From assembly GCA_003676145.1 (NCBI GenBank), contig NAUB01000010.1:1-47557 (forward strand): DNA of 47,557 bases, given 5' to 3'. Positions 34,601 through 42,897 of the stretch are shown here, piece after piece (position 1 is the stretch's first letter; the number at the start of each line of letters is the position of its first letter). The position numbers and the translations under genes were made by a program. This stretch comes from a gamma proteobacterium symbiont of Stewartia floridana. GTDB lineage: Bacteria; Pseudomonadota; Gammaproteobacteria; Chromatiales; Chromatiaceae. The notes beneath the pieces are model-generated. The model did no database searches and was not told where the DNA came from. It saw only the letters and a list, made by a program, of their open reading frames with translations.

Positions 34601-35988
34601 AGAGTTTTGACAGGGCCATCATTGAGATTCTGCGCAGTCGCCTGGAGAGTCTCGGCCCAGTCACCCTGGCACAACTGGCTGAACCCCTGGGACTCTCAAC
34701 CACCCAGGTCGATCAGGCACTGGCCAGCCTGGAACAGGAGGGGTATGCCATTCAGGGCCATTTCGATCCGTCCAAAACTGGGATCGAGTGGTGTGAGCGG
34801 GGTCTGCTGGCCCGCATTCACCGCTATACCCTGAAACAACTGCGTAACGAAATCGCCCCGGTAAGCCCAGGCGAGTTCATGGCTTTTCTATTCAGCTGGC
34901 AGGGGTTGGATGAGCCTGCCGAAGGGAGCCACGCTCTGCAGCGGGTGATCGGCCAGCTGGAAGGGGTCAGCCTGCCTGCGGCAAGCTGGGAGGAGGATGT
35001 ACTGCCCAGTCGGCTGCAGCCCTATTTCTCCGGGGAACTGGATCAGCTCTGCAGTTCAGGCCAGCTGGTATGGCTGCGCCTGCATGCGCCGGAAGGTCAA
35101 CCGAAAGGCCCTAAAAACCCGGCTATCAAGACCACACCGTTGGCCTTCATCCTGAGATCCAACCTCCCTCTCTGGTGCCAACAGGATGAGCGCTCCAACC
35201 AGGGGCTCAGCGCAACGGCGGTAAAAATTCATGACGTGTTGAAGCAGTGGGGGGCCAGCTTCTTCGACGAGCTCAAACAGCAGACCGGGCTGCTCAAGAC
35301 CCAGTTGGAGAACGGCCTGGGTGAACTGGTGGCCTGGGGTCTGGTGACCTCCGATCAGTTCCAGGGATTGCGCAGCATGATCACCCCGCAGAAGAGCCGT
35401 CGGCCGAGTCGACGCCGCAATCCGCTACAGGCCCCGCTGGCTTCCGGCGGACGATGGTCACTGGTGCGTCCGTCACAGCCCATCGAGGATCGGTTGCAGC
35501 GCAGCGAGCAATTCGCCCGCATCCTGCTGAACCGCTATGGGGTGGTGTTCCGTAAACTGCTGGATCGGGAGCAGGGACTCCCCCCCTGGCGGGATCTGCT
35601 CTATGCCCTGCGGCGTATGGAGGCCCGGGGAGAGATCCGCGGCGGTCGTTTCGTCGATGGCTTTGCCGGTGAGCACTTCGCCCTGCCCGAGGCGGTCGGC
35701 CAACTGCGGGAACTGAGTAAGCAGCCGGATCGTCAGCACATGATCACCATCAGCAGTGCCGACCCACTCAATCTCACCGGCATCATCACCCCTGGCAAGC
35801 GTATCCCGGCACAGCTGGGACACCGGATTCTTTATCAGGATGGCAAACCGGTGGCGGCCAAGCAGGGCAAGACGGTGACCATCGACGACTGCGTACCGGA
35901 AAACGAACACTGGCAGATCCATAATCTACTGACCCGCCAGCCCCATCCGGCCAACTATCACAAATCAGAGCCGGGCCCACCGCTCTGA
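31690..35988 (+). CDS. lhr: Large ATP-dependent helicase Lhr
   Basis: A 1432-residue superfamily-2 helicase (E. coli Lhr about 1538). The helicase core has Walker A APTGSGKT (42-49), VSPLKALSNDIHKNL, the DEIH box (167-170), SATQKPIEVMASFL, and the second RecA domain motifs LVATASLELGIDIGEVDLVCQ and QRAGRSGHH. The Lhr-specific winged-helix and beta-barrel region follows. The long C-terminal extension (about 850-1432) is the bacterial CTD linked to DNA repair. It acts as a 3'-5' helicase on nucleic-acid forks. The ATG at 31690 directly follows AGGAG with no spacer, and an in-frame stop lies two codons upstream, so the working ribosome site is probably GGAG at 31675-31678. It ends at a palindrome and a bidirectional terminator. 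Confidence 0.95.
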   Translation: MSSFHFHPAVARWFEHHFGSPSEVQALAWPAIQAEKNTLISAPTGSGKTLAAFLAAIDHLVQQGLSMPLADETTVLYVSPLKALSNDIHKNLELPLNGIRDALLEMGYPDAPIRAMVRTGDTSQSERAMMKRSPPHILVTTPESLYILLTSDSGREMLKSVRSIIVDEIHALAGNKRGTHLSLSLERLTALCDRAPVRIGISATQKPIEVMASFLTGAQQDASKNGCTIIDTGHVRQRDLAIEITGSPMEAVMANEAWDEIYRHLEQLIRQHRTTLIFVNTRRLAERAAAALADKLGDEAVTSHHGSLAKEHRLDAEQRLKAGSLRALVATASLELGIDIGEVDLVCQMGSPHRIATFLQRAGRSGHHLSGIPKARLFPLSRDDLVESVAMLDAIRRDELDRIPIPDQPLDVLAQQIIAEVSTREWQEQELYRRFKCAYPYRNLSQASFLEVVQMLADGFHTRRGRRGAYLHRDGVNGKLRPRRNARLTAITNGGAIPDQFDYDVILQPEGLFVGSLNEDFAFESMPGDIFQLGNFSYRMLKIEQGRVFVEDAHGLPPSIPFWFGEAPGRSDELSLAVSRLRETLDALLDEGQPAALDYLQQELKLQAGAADQLVDYLAATKSLFGLVPSQQRIVFERFFDETGDMHFVIHAPFGSRINKAWGLSLRKRFCRRFNFELQAAANEDNLILSLGPTHSFPLQEPAGYLKEESVEQVLIQALLAAPMFPTRWRWVTNIALAVPRMRNGKRVPAPFQRNDAEDLVALVFPDQLACFENIQGEREVPDHPLVNQVLQDCLRELMDIDGLKRVLQGIESGEIQVVAKDLPTPSPMAHEILNARPYAFLDDTPAEERRALAVQQRRVDAGNAAEMGQLDPQAIERVKQEAWPQPRSADELHDALVISGFIVEQEISPFDLPTWQNYLGELQQQRRATRLMLNEQALWVAAERLQALTMVCPDGRTEPAIEPLPAEEAESFDRAIIEILRSRLESLGPVTLAQLAEPLGLSTTQVDQALASLEQEGYAIQGHFDPSKTGIEWCERGLLARIHRYTLKQLRNEIAPVSPGEFMAFLFSWQGLDEPAEGSHALQRVIGQLEGVSLPAASWEEDVLPSRLQPYFSGELDQLCSSGQLVWLRLHAPEGQPKGPKNPAIKTTPLAFILRSNLPLWCQQDERSNQGLSATAVKIHDVLKQWGASFFDELKQQTGLLKTQLENGLGELVAWGLVTSDQFQGLRSMITPQKSRRPSRRRNPLQAPLASGGRWSLVRPSQPIEDRLQRSEQFARILLNRYGVVFRKLLDREQGLPPWRDLLYALRRMEARGEIRGGRFVDGFAGEHFALPEAVGQLRELSKQPDRQHMITISSADPLNLTGIITPGKRIPAQLGHRILYQDGKPVAAKQGKTVTIDDCVPENEHWQIHNLLTRQPHPANYHKSEPGPPL

Positions 35989-36000
35989 CTGATCTGCCAG

Positions 36001-36024
36001 CCAGGGCCTGTTAACAGGCCCTGG
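36001..36024. repeat. Perfect 24-bp palindrome after lhr
   Basis: Positions 36001-36012 (CCAGGGCCTGTT) are followed immediately by their reverse complement. The 14-base part AGGGCCTGTTAACA (36003-36016) recurs at 47462-47475, at the start of an E-family element, so it is probably a mobile-repeat end rather than only part of a terminator. Confidence 0.7.
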
Positions 36025-36035
36025 CGTTGAGCATA

Positions 36036-36067
36036 AAAAAACCCCGGCCAACCGACCGGGGTTTTTT
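36036..36067. terminator. Bidirectional rho-independent terminator between lhr and rplS
   Basis: AAAAAACCCCGG (36036-36047), an eight-base loop, then CCGGGGTTTTTT (36056-36067). The A- and T-runs on both sides let it end transcripts from lhr (plus) and from the rpsP operon (minus). Confidence 0.9.
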
Positions 36068-36130
36068 CTATCCTTTACCACCCTGCCATAAGGCAGAGGG
36101 CGGATCTCCAACGGGCCGTGAACGGCGCGT

Positions 36131-36475
36131 TTAGATCTTCTCTTTGATACGGGCCGCCTTACCGGTACGACCACGCAGGTAGTAGAGCTTGGCGCGACGC
36201 ACATCACCACGACGGGTCACTTTCACGGAAGCGACAGTCGGGCTGTAGGTCTGGAAGACACGCTCCACACCCTCACCATGGGAGATCTTGCGGACGGTGA
36301 AGGCCGAGTTGAGGCCACGGTTGCGCTTGGCGATGACGATGCCTTCAAAGGCCTGCAGACGCTCGCGCTCGCCCTCTCTGACCCGAACCTGAACAACAAC
36401 GGTATCACCTGGGCCAAAATCGGGAACCTCACGGCTCATCTGCTCGGCTTCGAGTTCTGCGATGATATTGCTCAT
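36131..36475 (-). CDS. rplS: 50S ribosomal protein L19
   Basis: A 114-residue ribosomal protein (115 in E. coli) at the interface of the two subunits. Conserved segments include [43 protein letters not shown] and the basic tail [20 protein letters not shown]. It is the last gene of rpsP-rimM-trmD-rplS and begins three bases after trmD. It ends 64 bases before the shared bidirectional terminator. Confidence 0.98.
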   Translation of the reverse strand: MSNIIAELEAEQMSREVPDFGPGDTVVVQVRVREGERERLQAFEGIVIAKRNRGLNSAFTVRKISHGEGVERVFQTYSPTVASVKVTRRGDVRRAKLYYLRGRTGKAARIKEKI

Positions 36476-36478
36476 GGT

Positions 36479-37240
36479 CTATTGCTCCTGTGTTTGCTTC
36501 GCGTCTCCCGACGCTGCACTGATTTCTGCTAAAAATGTTTTCTCTTCCGCCGTCAGCTGACGATCTTCCAGCAACTCCGGGCGCCGTGCCAGGGTGCGCT
36601 TCAGCGCCTGCTGCAATCGCCAACGGCGAATGGCTTCATGGTTGCCGCTCTGCAAAACCGGCGGCACCGACATCGAATCAATCTCTTCCGGGCGGGTGTA
36701 ATGGGGACAATCCAACAACCCATCCATGAAAGAGTCCTGTATCGCGGAATCCGCATCCCCGAGCACGTCGGGCAACAGCCGGATCACCGCATCTATAACC
36801 ACCATGGCGGCCAGCTCCCCGCCACTCAGAACGTAGTCCCCGATGGACCACTCCTCATCGACATAACGTTCGATGAGCCGTTCATCGATCCCTTCATAAC
36901 GTCCGGCAAGTAGCAACTGAGGTTTACCACTCTCAGCCAGCCGCTTGGCGCTCTGCTGGTCAAACCGCCTGCCCTGTGGACTCAGATAGACCACATTGGC
37001 CGGCCCGGCCTCTGCCAGCGCCGCTTCGATGGCCTGCTGCATGGGCTGATATTTCATCACCATGCCCGGCCCACCACCGTAGGGCCGATCATCCACAGTC
37101 CGGTGTACGTCTGTGGTGTAGTCCCTTGGGTTCCAGAGTTCAACCTGGGCTAGTCCCCGGTTGATCGCTCTGCCTACCACACCCTCTCCTTTGAGTGCGT
37201 CAAACATATCGGGCATCAGGGTGACCACATCGAAGCGCAT
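36479..37240 (-). CDS. trmD: tRNA (guanine-37-N1)-methyltransferase
   Basis: A 253-residue SPOUT-fold methyltransferase that makes m1G37 in tRNA from S-adenosylmethionine and so prevents frameshifting. The knotted cofactor site is seen as [28 protein letters not shown] and [19 protein letters not shown]. The substrate-side segment HYTRPEE is present. It works as a dimer. It lies between rimM and rplS with gaps of three bases on each side. Confidence 0.98.
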   Translation of the reverse strand: MRFDVVTLMPDMFDALKGEGVVGRAINRGLAQVELWNPRDYTTDVHRTVDDRPYGGGPGMVMKYQPMQQAIEAALAEAGPANVVYLSPQGRRFDQQSAKRLAESGKPQLLLAGRYEGIDERLIERYVDEEWSIGDYVLSGGELAAMVVIDAVIRLLPDVLGDADSAIQDSFMDGLLDCPHYTRPEEIDSMSVPPVLQSGNHEAIRRWRLQQALKRTLARRPELLEDRQLTAEEKTFLAEISAASGDAKQTQEQ

Positions 37241-37243
37241 GGC

Positions 37244-37750
37244 TTAGAATTCCGGGTCCCAGTCAACCACCATCAAACCCGCTTCCAGGTCGATGCGTTG
37301 CACCGCTTCTCCCATGGTATAGGGAATCAATCGCTCCCGATCGCCCTTCACCACCAGCACATCGTTGGCGCCGGTCTCGAACAGGTGGGAGATGCGTCCC
37401 AGATCGACCCCTTCCAGGGTCTCTACCCGTAAACCTTCCAGATCGGTCCAGTAATACTCACCGGCGGGCAAACTCGGCAGTTGATCCCTGCCGACGGCAA
37501 TTTCACTCTCGATCAGCTCTGCCGCCCGATCACGATCATCGTAACCTGCGAGCTGAGCGACAATCCCCTTGCCCTGGGGATGCCCTGCGATCACCTTGAT
37601 CTGCTGCCAGTCACCCTGGCGCTTCAGGTACCACTGCTTGTAACCGAGGATCCCTTCCTTCGGTGCGGTGTAGGAGTAGATCTTGACCCACCCCCTGACA
37701 CCAAACAGGCCAGAAACCCGGCCCATTATGATCATCTCTCTATCTGACAT
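37244..37750 (-). CDS. rimM: 16S rRNA processing/30S maturation factor RimM
   Basis: A 168-residue protein that binds ribosomal protein S19 and helps mature the 30S head. The N-terminal RimM domain (IMGRVSGLFGVRGWVKIYSYT) is followed by a PRC-barrel half beginning LPAGEYYWTDLEGLRVET. The size is normal. It is placed in the standard order between rpsP and trmD; the gap to rpsP is 49 bases. Confidence 0.97.
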   Translation of the reverse strand: MSDREMIIMGRVSGLFGVRGWVKIYSYTAPKEGILGYKQWYLKRQGDWQQIKVIAGHPQGKGIVAQLAGYDDRDRAAELIESEIAVGRDQLPSLPAGEYYWTDLEGLRVETLEGVDLGRISHLFETGANDVLVVKGDRERLIPYTMGEAVQRIDLEAGLMVVDWDPEF

Positions 37751-37799
37751 TGTCTCTGTCCTTATCGCCTGTCAGGCCTGGACGAGAACCTTGTTTCTG

Positions 37800-38054
37800 T
37801 CAGGCAGCCTGCTGCTTCGAGGCCTGCTTCAGCAGACTGGCAACACGCTCGCTGGGCTGTGCACCCTTGGAGACCCAGTGGTCAACACGATCCTGATCAA
37901 CACGCAGCTCCTCTTCACCACCGACAGCACCGGGATTGAAGAAGCCCAGGCGCTCGATGTAGCGGCCGTCACGGGCATTGCGGCTGTCAGTGACAACAAT
38001 GTGGTAGAACGGACGCTTCTTAGCACCAGTTCGAGATAGGCGTATGGTTACCAT
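37800..38054 (-). CDS. rpsP: 30S ribosomal protein S16
   Basis: An 84-residue ribosomal protein (82 in E. coli). It begins [21 protein letters not shown], with the family segments [13 protein letters not shown] and [15 protein letters not shown]. The start at 38054 is chosen because AAGGG lies seven bases upstream and the product then matches the family; an upstream in-frame ATG at 38081 adds nine foreign residues. First gene of the rpsP-rimM-trmD-rplS operon, preceded by a good promoter. Confidence 0.97.
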   Translation of the reverse strand: MVTIRLSRTGAKKRPFYHIVVTDSRNARDGRYIERLGFFNPGAVGGEEELRVDQDRVDHWVSKGAQPSERVASLLKQASKQQAA

Positions 38055-38108
38055 GATGTACCCTTGAAAATTGGTTAACACACCGGACCGGCCGGCGGGA
38101 AACGGCGT

Positions 38109-38136
38109 ATTATAGCTAAGATTGCCCCAATGTGAA
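38109..38136 (-). promoter_or_regulatory. Probable promoter of the rpsP-rimM-trmD-rplS operon
   Basis: On the minus strand TTCACA (38131-38136) and a perfect TATAAT (38109-38114) are 16 bases apart, leaving a leader of about 50 bases before the rpsP start. A GC-rich segment with CCGGCCGG follows the -10, as is common at strongly controlled ribosomal promoters. Confidence 0.6.
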
Positions 38137-38267
38137 GACCCAAATCAGCATTTTTTAGGGGCCAATTGCCGAAACCACCCTTCTATATAAATGGTATGGC
38201 ATGTAGCTCAAGACTAATCTACACCCAAATTTTACTGGAGAAGCAGGGCCAGCGATCTAAAAGATCA

Positions 38268-38354
38268 GCCGCAAATCACCGCCAATCCATATAATGGAAA
38301 CTGTAACATTGAAGTAATTCGCGGCATTTTGCGGTGATTAGCGTTCATTTGCGG
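38268..38354. repeat. Inverted repeat of the CCGCAAAT family downstream of ffh
   Basis: CCGCAAATCACCGC (38269-38282) is mirrored by GCGGTGATTAGCGTTCATTTGCGG (as two blocks at 38331-38339 and 38347-38354). GCGGCATTTTGCGGTGATT (38321-38339) is the exact reverse complement of 19918-19936, and the segment AGCGTTCATTTGCGG is shared with 8285-8299. Confidence 0.7.
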
Positions 38355-38406
38355 TTTATTCGCTAAATTTGAGCATTCTCCTATGGGACGCTGCCGTTAG
38401 GGGCGA

Positions 38407-39804
38407 TCAGAAGGGAAATCCACCGCCTCCACCGGGCATGCCGCCGCCCGGCATACCACCTCCGGGGAATCGGCCACCCAGCCCGCGCATCATCTTCTTC
38501 ATGCCGCCACCCTTCATCTTCTTCATCATCTTCTGCATCTGGGTGAACTGTTTCAGCAGCTTGTTGACATCCTGCACCTGGGTGCCGGAGCCGGCGGCGA
38601 TGCGGCGTTTTCTTGAACCCTTGATCACAGCGGGAAAGGCGCGCTCATGGGGGGTCATGGAGTTGATGATCGCGATCAGGCGGCTGACCTGCTTGTCATC
38701 CACCTGATTTTTCACATGATCGGGCAGCTCTCCCATTCCGGGCAGCTTATCGAGCAGCCCACTCATACCTCCCATTTTGGACATCTGCAGCATCTGCTCC
38801 TTGAAATCCTCCAGGTCGAAACCTTTACCCTTCTGCAGCTTTTTCGCCAGCTTGGCGGCCTTGTCCTGGTCGACCTTGCGACTGACCTCCTCTACCAGGG
38901 TCAGCACATCGCCCATGCCGAGTATCCGCGAGGCGATACGATCCGGATGGAAAGGCTCCAGGGCGTCGGTCTTTTCACCGACACCGATGAACTTGATCGG
39001 CTTACCGGTGATCTGGCGGATCGACAGGGCCGCACCGCCCCGGGCATCACCGTCCGCCTTGGTGAGAATCACACCGGTAAGGGGAAGCGCATCGTTGAAG
39101 GCCTTGGCGGTATTCGCCGCGTCCTGACCGGTCATGCTGTCGACCACGAACAGGGTCTCTACCGGATTGAGCACCTGATGGAGCTGTTTGATCTCCTCCA
39201 TCATCTCTCCGTCCACATGCAGACGGCCGGCGGTATCGACGATCAGCACTTCGGCAAAATCCCGCTTCGCCGTCTCCATCGCCCGCTTGGCGATTTTGAC
39301 CGGCTTTTCATCTCCCTGGCTGGGGATGAACTGGGCCTCCACCTCTTTGGAGAGGGTCTGCAACTGATCGATCGCGGCGGGACGATAGACGTCACAACTC
39401 ACCACACTGACCTTCTTTTTACCCTGCTGCTGCAACCAGCGGGAGAGTTTCGCGACACTGGTGGTTTTACCGGAACCCTGCAGGCCGGCCATCAGGATCA
39501 CCGCCGGCGGTTGGGCGGTCAGGTCGAGAGACTCGTTGGCCTCACCCATCACCTGCACCAGCTCATCGTTGACGATTTTGATCAGGGTCTGGCCTGGCGT
39601 GAGGCTCTTCATCACCTCTTCGCCCATCGCCTTCTGCTTCACCTGATCGACAAACTCCCGCACCACCGGCAGCGCCACATCCGCCTCGAGCAGGGCCATG
39701 CGCACCTCACGCATGGTCTCCTTGATATTCTCTTCCGTCAGGCGGCCCTGGCCCCGTAAATTGGTCAGAACCTTGCCCAGTCTTTGTGTCAGATTGTCAA
39801 ACAT
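38407..39804 (-). CDS. ffh: Signal recognition particle protein Ffh (SRP54)
   Basis: A 465-residue GTPase (453 in E. coli) that, with 4.5S RNA, targets membrane proteins to the translocon. After the N-terminal helical domain comes the G-loop GLQGSGKT (107-114), then DVYRPAAIDQL, the DTAGR motif and TKADGDARGGAAL. The methionine-rich M domain ends in a glycine/methionine repeat (GGGMPGGG units) slightly longer than usual. A TATAAT-like -10 is present upstream at 39891-39896 (minus) without a clear -35. It is divergent from the YpjD-like gene, a conserved neighbourhood. Confidence 0.98.
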   Translation of the reverse strand: MFDNLTQRLGKVLTNLRGQGRLTEENIKETMREVRMALLEADVALPVVREFVDQVKQKAMGEEVMKSLTPGQTLIKIVNDELVQVMGEANESLDLTAQPPAVILMAGLQGSGKTTSVAKLSRWLQQQGKKKVSVVSCDVYRPAAIDQLQTLSKEVEAQFIPSQGDEKPVKIAKRAMETAKRDFAEVLIVDTAGRLHVDGEMMEEIKQLHQVLNPVETLFVVDSMTGQDAANTAKAFNDALPLTGVILTKADGDARGGAALSIRQITGKPIKFIGVGEKTDALEPFHPDRIASRILGMGDVLTLVEEVSRKVDQDKAAKLAKKLQKGKGFDLEDFKEQMLQMSKMGGMSGLLDKLPGMGELPDHVKNQVDDKQVSRLIAIINSMTPHERAFPAVIKGSRKRRIAAGSGTQVQDVNKLLKQFTQMQKMMKKMKGGGMKKMMRGLGGRFPGGGMPGGGMPGGGGGFPF

Positions 39805-39890
39805 ATCCGTCTCGAGTCCGCTTGAATTTCCACTTCGACGCTGATGGTATCGCCTGCTCCACCAACAACGCCGGGTGCATCGAACCGGTG

Positions 39891-39896
39891 ATTATA
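39891..39896 (-). promoter_or_regulatory. Possible -10 box for ffh
   Basis: A perfect TATAAT on the minus strand, preceded by TGGTA in a way that could give an extended -10; I found no good -35. It lies 87 bases before the ffh start codon. Confidence 0.3.
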
Positions 39897-40038
39897 TACC
39901 AGCTCAAGCCCTCTGCTCCCGTTAAATCTGCTTTTGCAGCGAAGAAGTTGGCAGGAGTTTCACATCACCCTTTCACAGCAGCTGTCAAATGTGCGAATAT
40001 CCGGCCTAAGTAGATTGATTTCAAGAGAAGTTTCACCT

Positions 40039-40833
40039 TTGATCGCCACACTCGCCATTATCGCCTACCTGGCAACTGGAACCGTGATCGCACTGCGTCT
40101 GTTCAACGGCCGCATGGGTTCGGGTCTACCCAGGTCACTGGCCCTGGGTCTGGGCTTTCTGGGTATTCTGCTGCACGCGATCCCCCACTACCAGAATCTG
40201 ATGGCCGCAGCCGGATTCAACATGGGCATCTTCAATGCCATGTCATTGATTGCCTGGACCATTACCCTGCTGCTGCTGATCTCGAGTCTGACCAAGCCGG
40301 TGGAAAACCTGGGCATCTTCGTGATGCCGATTGCCGCCATTGCGATCTTTCTGGAGAACCGCTATCAGACCGTCCATTTTCTCAGCGGCCAACTCTCCTC
40401 CGGTCTGACCATACACATCCTGGTCTCGATGCTCGCCTACAGTCTGTTCACCCTGGCAAGTGTACAGGCGGTGTTACTGGCGATTCAGGATCACCACTTG
40501 CGCCAGCGCCACCCGGGGGGCTTTATCCGTGCCCTGCCGCCACTGCAGACCATGGAGAGCCTGCTGTTCGAAATGATTGCGGTGGGCTTTGTACTGCTCA
40601 GTCTGGCCCTGCTCTCCGGGTTCGCCTTTCTGGAGAACATGTTTCAGCAACAGCTGGCGCACAAAACCATCCTCTCGATCATCGCCTGGCTGGTGTTTGG
40701 CACCCTGCTGTGGGGACGCTACCGGTTCGGCTGGCGCGGACAGAAGGCCCTGATCTGGACCCTGAGCGGATTCGTGGTGTTGATGCTGGCCTATTTCGGC
40801 ACCAAAGTGGTGTTGGAACTGATCCTCGGTTGA
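40039..40833 (+). CDS. ypjD: CcsA/YpjD-like integral membrane protein
   Basis: A polytopic inner-membrane protein of about 264 residues with eight or so hydrophobic spans, in the cytochrome c assembly (CcsA/CcmC-like) family. It has HAIPHYQNL early, HILVSMLAYSLFTLASVQAVLL in the middle and HKTILSIIAWLVFGTLLWGRY near the end, providing the conserved histidines. E. coli YpjD also lies beside ffh. Its role is unsettled; haem handling is suggested by the family only. No ATG fits: I chose TTG at 40039, with AGAGAAG eight bases upstream, which gives the start LIATLAIIAYL expected for the family. Another TTG at 39934 would add 35 residues without a ribosome site. Confidence 0.85.
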   Translation: MIATLAIIAYLATGTVIALRLFNGRMGSGLPRSLALGLGFLGILLHAIPHYQNLMAAAGFNMGIFNAMSLIAWTITLLLLISSLTKPVENLGIFVMPIAAIAIFLENRYQTVHFLSGQLSSGLTIHILVSMLAYSLFTLASVQAVLLAIQDHHLRQRHPGGFIRALPPLQTMESLLFEMIAVGFVLLSLALLSGFAFLENMFQQQLAHKTILSIIAWLVFGTLLWGRYRFGWRGQKALIWTLSGFVVLMLAYFGTKVVLELILG

Positions 40834-40970
40834 GTGCGACACCTGCACCTGACCTGCTGACATTAGCGCTGATGCCGAAGCGGCACCTATACTGAGCGGT
40901 GGATCAAACCGATTCAGCAGAGCAGACCGCAGTGCTCTGTAATCTATGCATTTGAAACAAACGGATTGAT

Positions 40971-42827
40971 ATGTCCAACAACCTTGCTACAGCAATCAAA
41001 AAACTTCAGCAGGGCAAACTGGCGGAAGCAGGCAAGTTATTCACCAGAGTGCTGAAGAAAGAACCAAACAATGCTCAAGCACAATATCTTCTCGGACAAT
41101 GCCTGCTAAGACAGAATCGCAACCAGGAAGCGGTGATCCATCTCCAGCAGGTCATCTCGATGGGCAATCCGGCACCTTGCATCTACTACCTTTGCGGCAT
41201 CGCATTGGAAAAATCCGGCCAGTTCCAGGAAGCGGAAAAATCCTACGACCTTGCAGAACGCCTTGGATGTACGGAAAACCTGATGTACTACATGATTGGC
41301 AGCTTCAACGCCAACATCACCAGAAATTTCGCCAAAGCGGAAGTCTATTTTGCCAAAACCATCAGCAACGACGCCGAAGCCTATGTGGCCTATGTCGCAC
41401 TGAGTAAACTCTATAACGATCAATGCCGCTACGAAGATGCGCTGCAGGCACTGGACTACTGCCTGACCCATGGTTATGAAACGGTCGAAGTGTATGTGAA
41501 TCTGGGTCACGCCCTATCGCACCAGGGACGCCAGCAGGAAGCCCTGGCCTGTTGCAAGAAGTCGGTTGAACTGGCCCCTGATCATCCGGTCGCACAGCAA
41601 AACTATCTGGTGCAGCTGCTATTCTCCCTGGACGATGAAGCGGAGATCTATCCGGAAATCGCCCAGTTGACCAAACCCCTGAACGCCCGAACACGAAAAA
41701 AGTACGTTGGCGAGATGAACTGTGAGCCCGACAGAAAACTCGCCCTTGGCTTTGTCTCCGCCGACTTCCGTCAACACGCAATCGTCCACTACTTCATGCC
41801 GGTGCTGAAGCATCTGAACAGAGAGAGATTTACCATCACCCTCTACTCCAACAGTATCATTCAGGATCACACCAGCAATGCCCTTGAAAAACTCTGTGAT
41901 GATTGGGTCAACTGCAGTCAAATGGATGACAAACATTTTCAGAAGAAGATACGGGCTGATCAGATCGATATCCTCATCGATCTCTCCAACAACACTGCAG
42001 GCAATCGCTTGACCGCCTATCTTGCCAGGCCGGCTCCGATGCAGGTTTCCATGATGGGATTACAGATGTCCACCGGTCTGAGCTGTATGGATTACGCCAT
42101 GCGAGACAAACAGACCGCAGAGACGTGTCAGCTCGACAGATACTCGGCGGAAAAAATTCTGCCGGTTGAGAACAGCGCCTTCTTCGACCCCCTGATGGAT
42201 CTACCCCCGATCGGCCCACCTCCCTGTCTCAAGAACGGCTACATCACCTTTGGATCGTTCAACGGTCTGCGCAAGATCGACAGAAGCGTGATGGAGGTTT
42301 GGGCAAGACTTTTACATGCGCTGCCCGGATCAAAGATCCGATTGATGACAGATGACTATGAAAATGAGTTCATGAGGGACTATCTGCATGAGATTTTTCT
42401 CCAGTTCCAGGTGGATGCAAGCCGCATACAACTGCAGCCCCGGCTCTCTTTAGGGGAGTTTCTCACCTCACATAACGAAGTCGATATCGCATTGGATCCC
42501 TACCCCTATCATGGTGAGAGTACAACCTATCACTCCCTGCTGATGGGGCTACCACTGGTTACCCGTGCGGGCAACTCCTGTGCCTCCAATGTCTCAAACA
42601 GAATATTGGCCGCCATCAACCGGCAACAGTGGGTTGCCAATGACTTTGATGAATATATCGAGATCGCCCTGTCACTGGCCAAGGATGTGGACGGGCTCAT
42701 CGCCAATCGCAATAGCCTGCGCAGCGACATCGAAAACTCATCACTGATGGATTTCAAACTGGTCACTGAAAATATTGAATCCGCCTTGCTGGCAGGATGG
42801 CAGGCACTCTGTGAGGAACGGAGCTAG
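40971..42827 (+). CDS. TPR protein with SPINDLY/OGT-type glycosyltransferase domain
   Basis: A 618-residue protein. The first 230 residues are tetratricopeptide repeats (for example KLFTRVLKKEPNNAQAQYLLGQ and YVNLGHALSHQGRQQEALACC). The rest resembles the GT41 family (O-GlcNAc transferase/SPINDLY): GFVSADFRQHAIVHY near 260, DILIDLSNNTAGNR, RPAPMQVSMMG, ITFGSFNGLRKID and DIALDPYPYHGESTTYHSLLMGLPLVT. The segments match the UDP-sugar site. Bacterial members glycosylate proteins (flagellins, adhesins) or act in polysaccharide assembly. It is about 137 bases after the YpjD-like gene and heads a glycoconjugate cluster on the same strand. The acceptor cannot be read from sequence. Confidence 0.88.
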   Translation: MSNNLATAIKKLQQGKLAEAGKLFTRVLKKEPNNAQAQYLLGQCLLRQNRNQEAVIHLQQVISMGNPAPCIYYLCGIALEKSGQFQEAEKSYDLAERLGCTENLMYYMIGSFNANITRNFAKAEVYFAKTISNDAEAYVAYVALSKLYNDQCRYEDALQALDYCLTHGYETVEVYVNLGHALSHQGRQQEALACCKKSVELAPDHPVAQQNYLVQLLFSLDDEAEIYPEIAQLTKPLNARTRKKYVGEMNCEPDRKLALGFVSADFRQHAIVHYFMPVLKHLNRERFTITLYSNSIIQDHTSNALEKLCDDWVNCSQMDDKHFQKKIRADQIDILIDLSNNTAGNRLTAYLARPAPMQVSMMGLQMSTGLSCMDYAMRDKQTAETCQLDRYSAEKILPVENSAFFDPLMDLPPIGPPPCLKNGYITFGSFNGLRKIDRSVMEVWARLLHALPGSKIRLMTDDYENEFMRDYLHEIFLQFQVDASRIQLQPRLSLGEFLTSHNEVDIALDPYPYHGESTTYHSLLMGLPLVTRAGNSCASNVSNRILAAINRQQWVANDFDEYIEIALSLAKDVDGLIANRNSLRSDIENSSLMDFKLVTENIESALLAGWQALCEERS

Positions 42828-42897
42828 GAAAGAAACCCATGACTAAAAACGATTATGTTGTTTCTCCCTTAGCCTCTCCCAACCAAAGGTATCTGCC

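Larger units (their letters stand above)
38055..38406. other. Non-coding gap between rpsP and ffh
   Basis: About 350 bases between the rpsP start and the ffh stop, both on the minus strand. It contains the rpsP promoter (38109-38136) and a CCGCAAAT-family inverted repeat (38268-38354), listed separately. I see no gene. Confidence 0.6.

Noticed and set aside
38647-39759. 370-codon plus-strand open frame opposite ffh
   Set aside because: ffh motifs on the minus strand are unambiguous; the opposite frame is a shadow rich in His, Asp and Leu.
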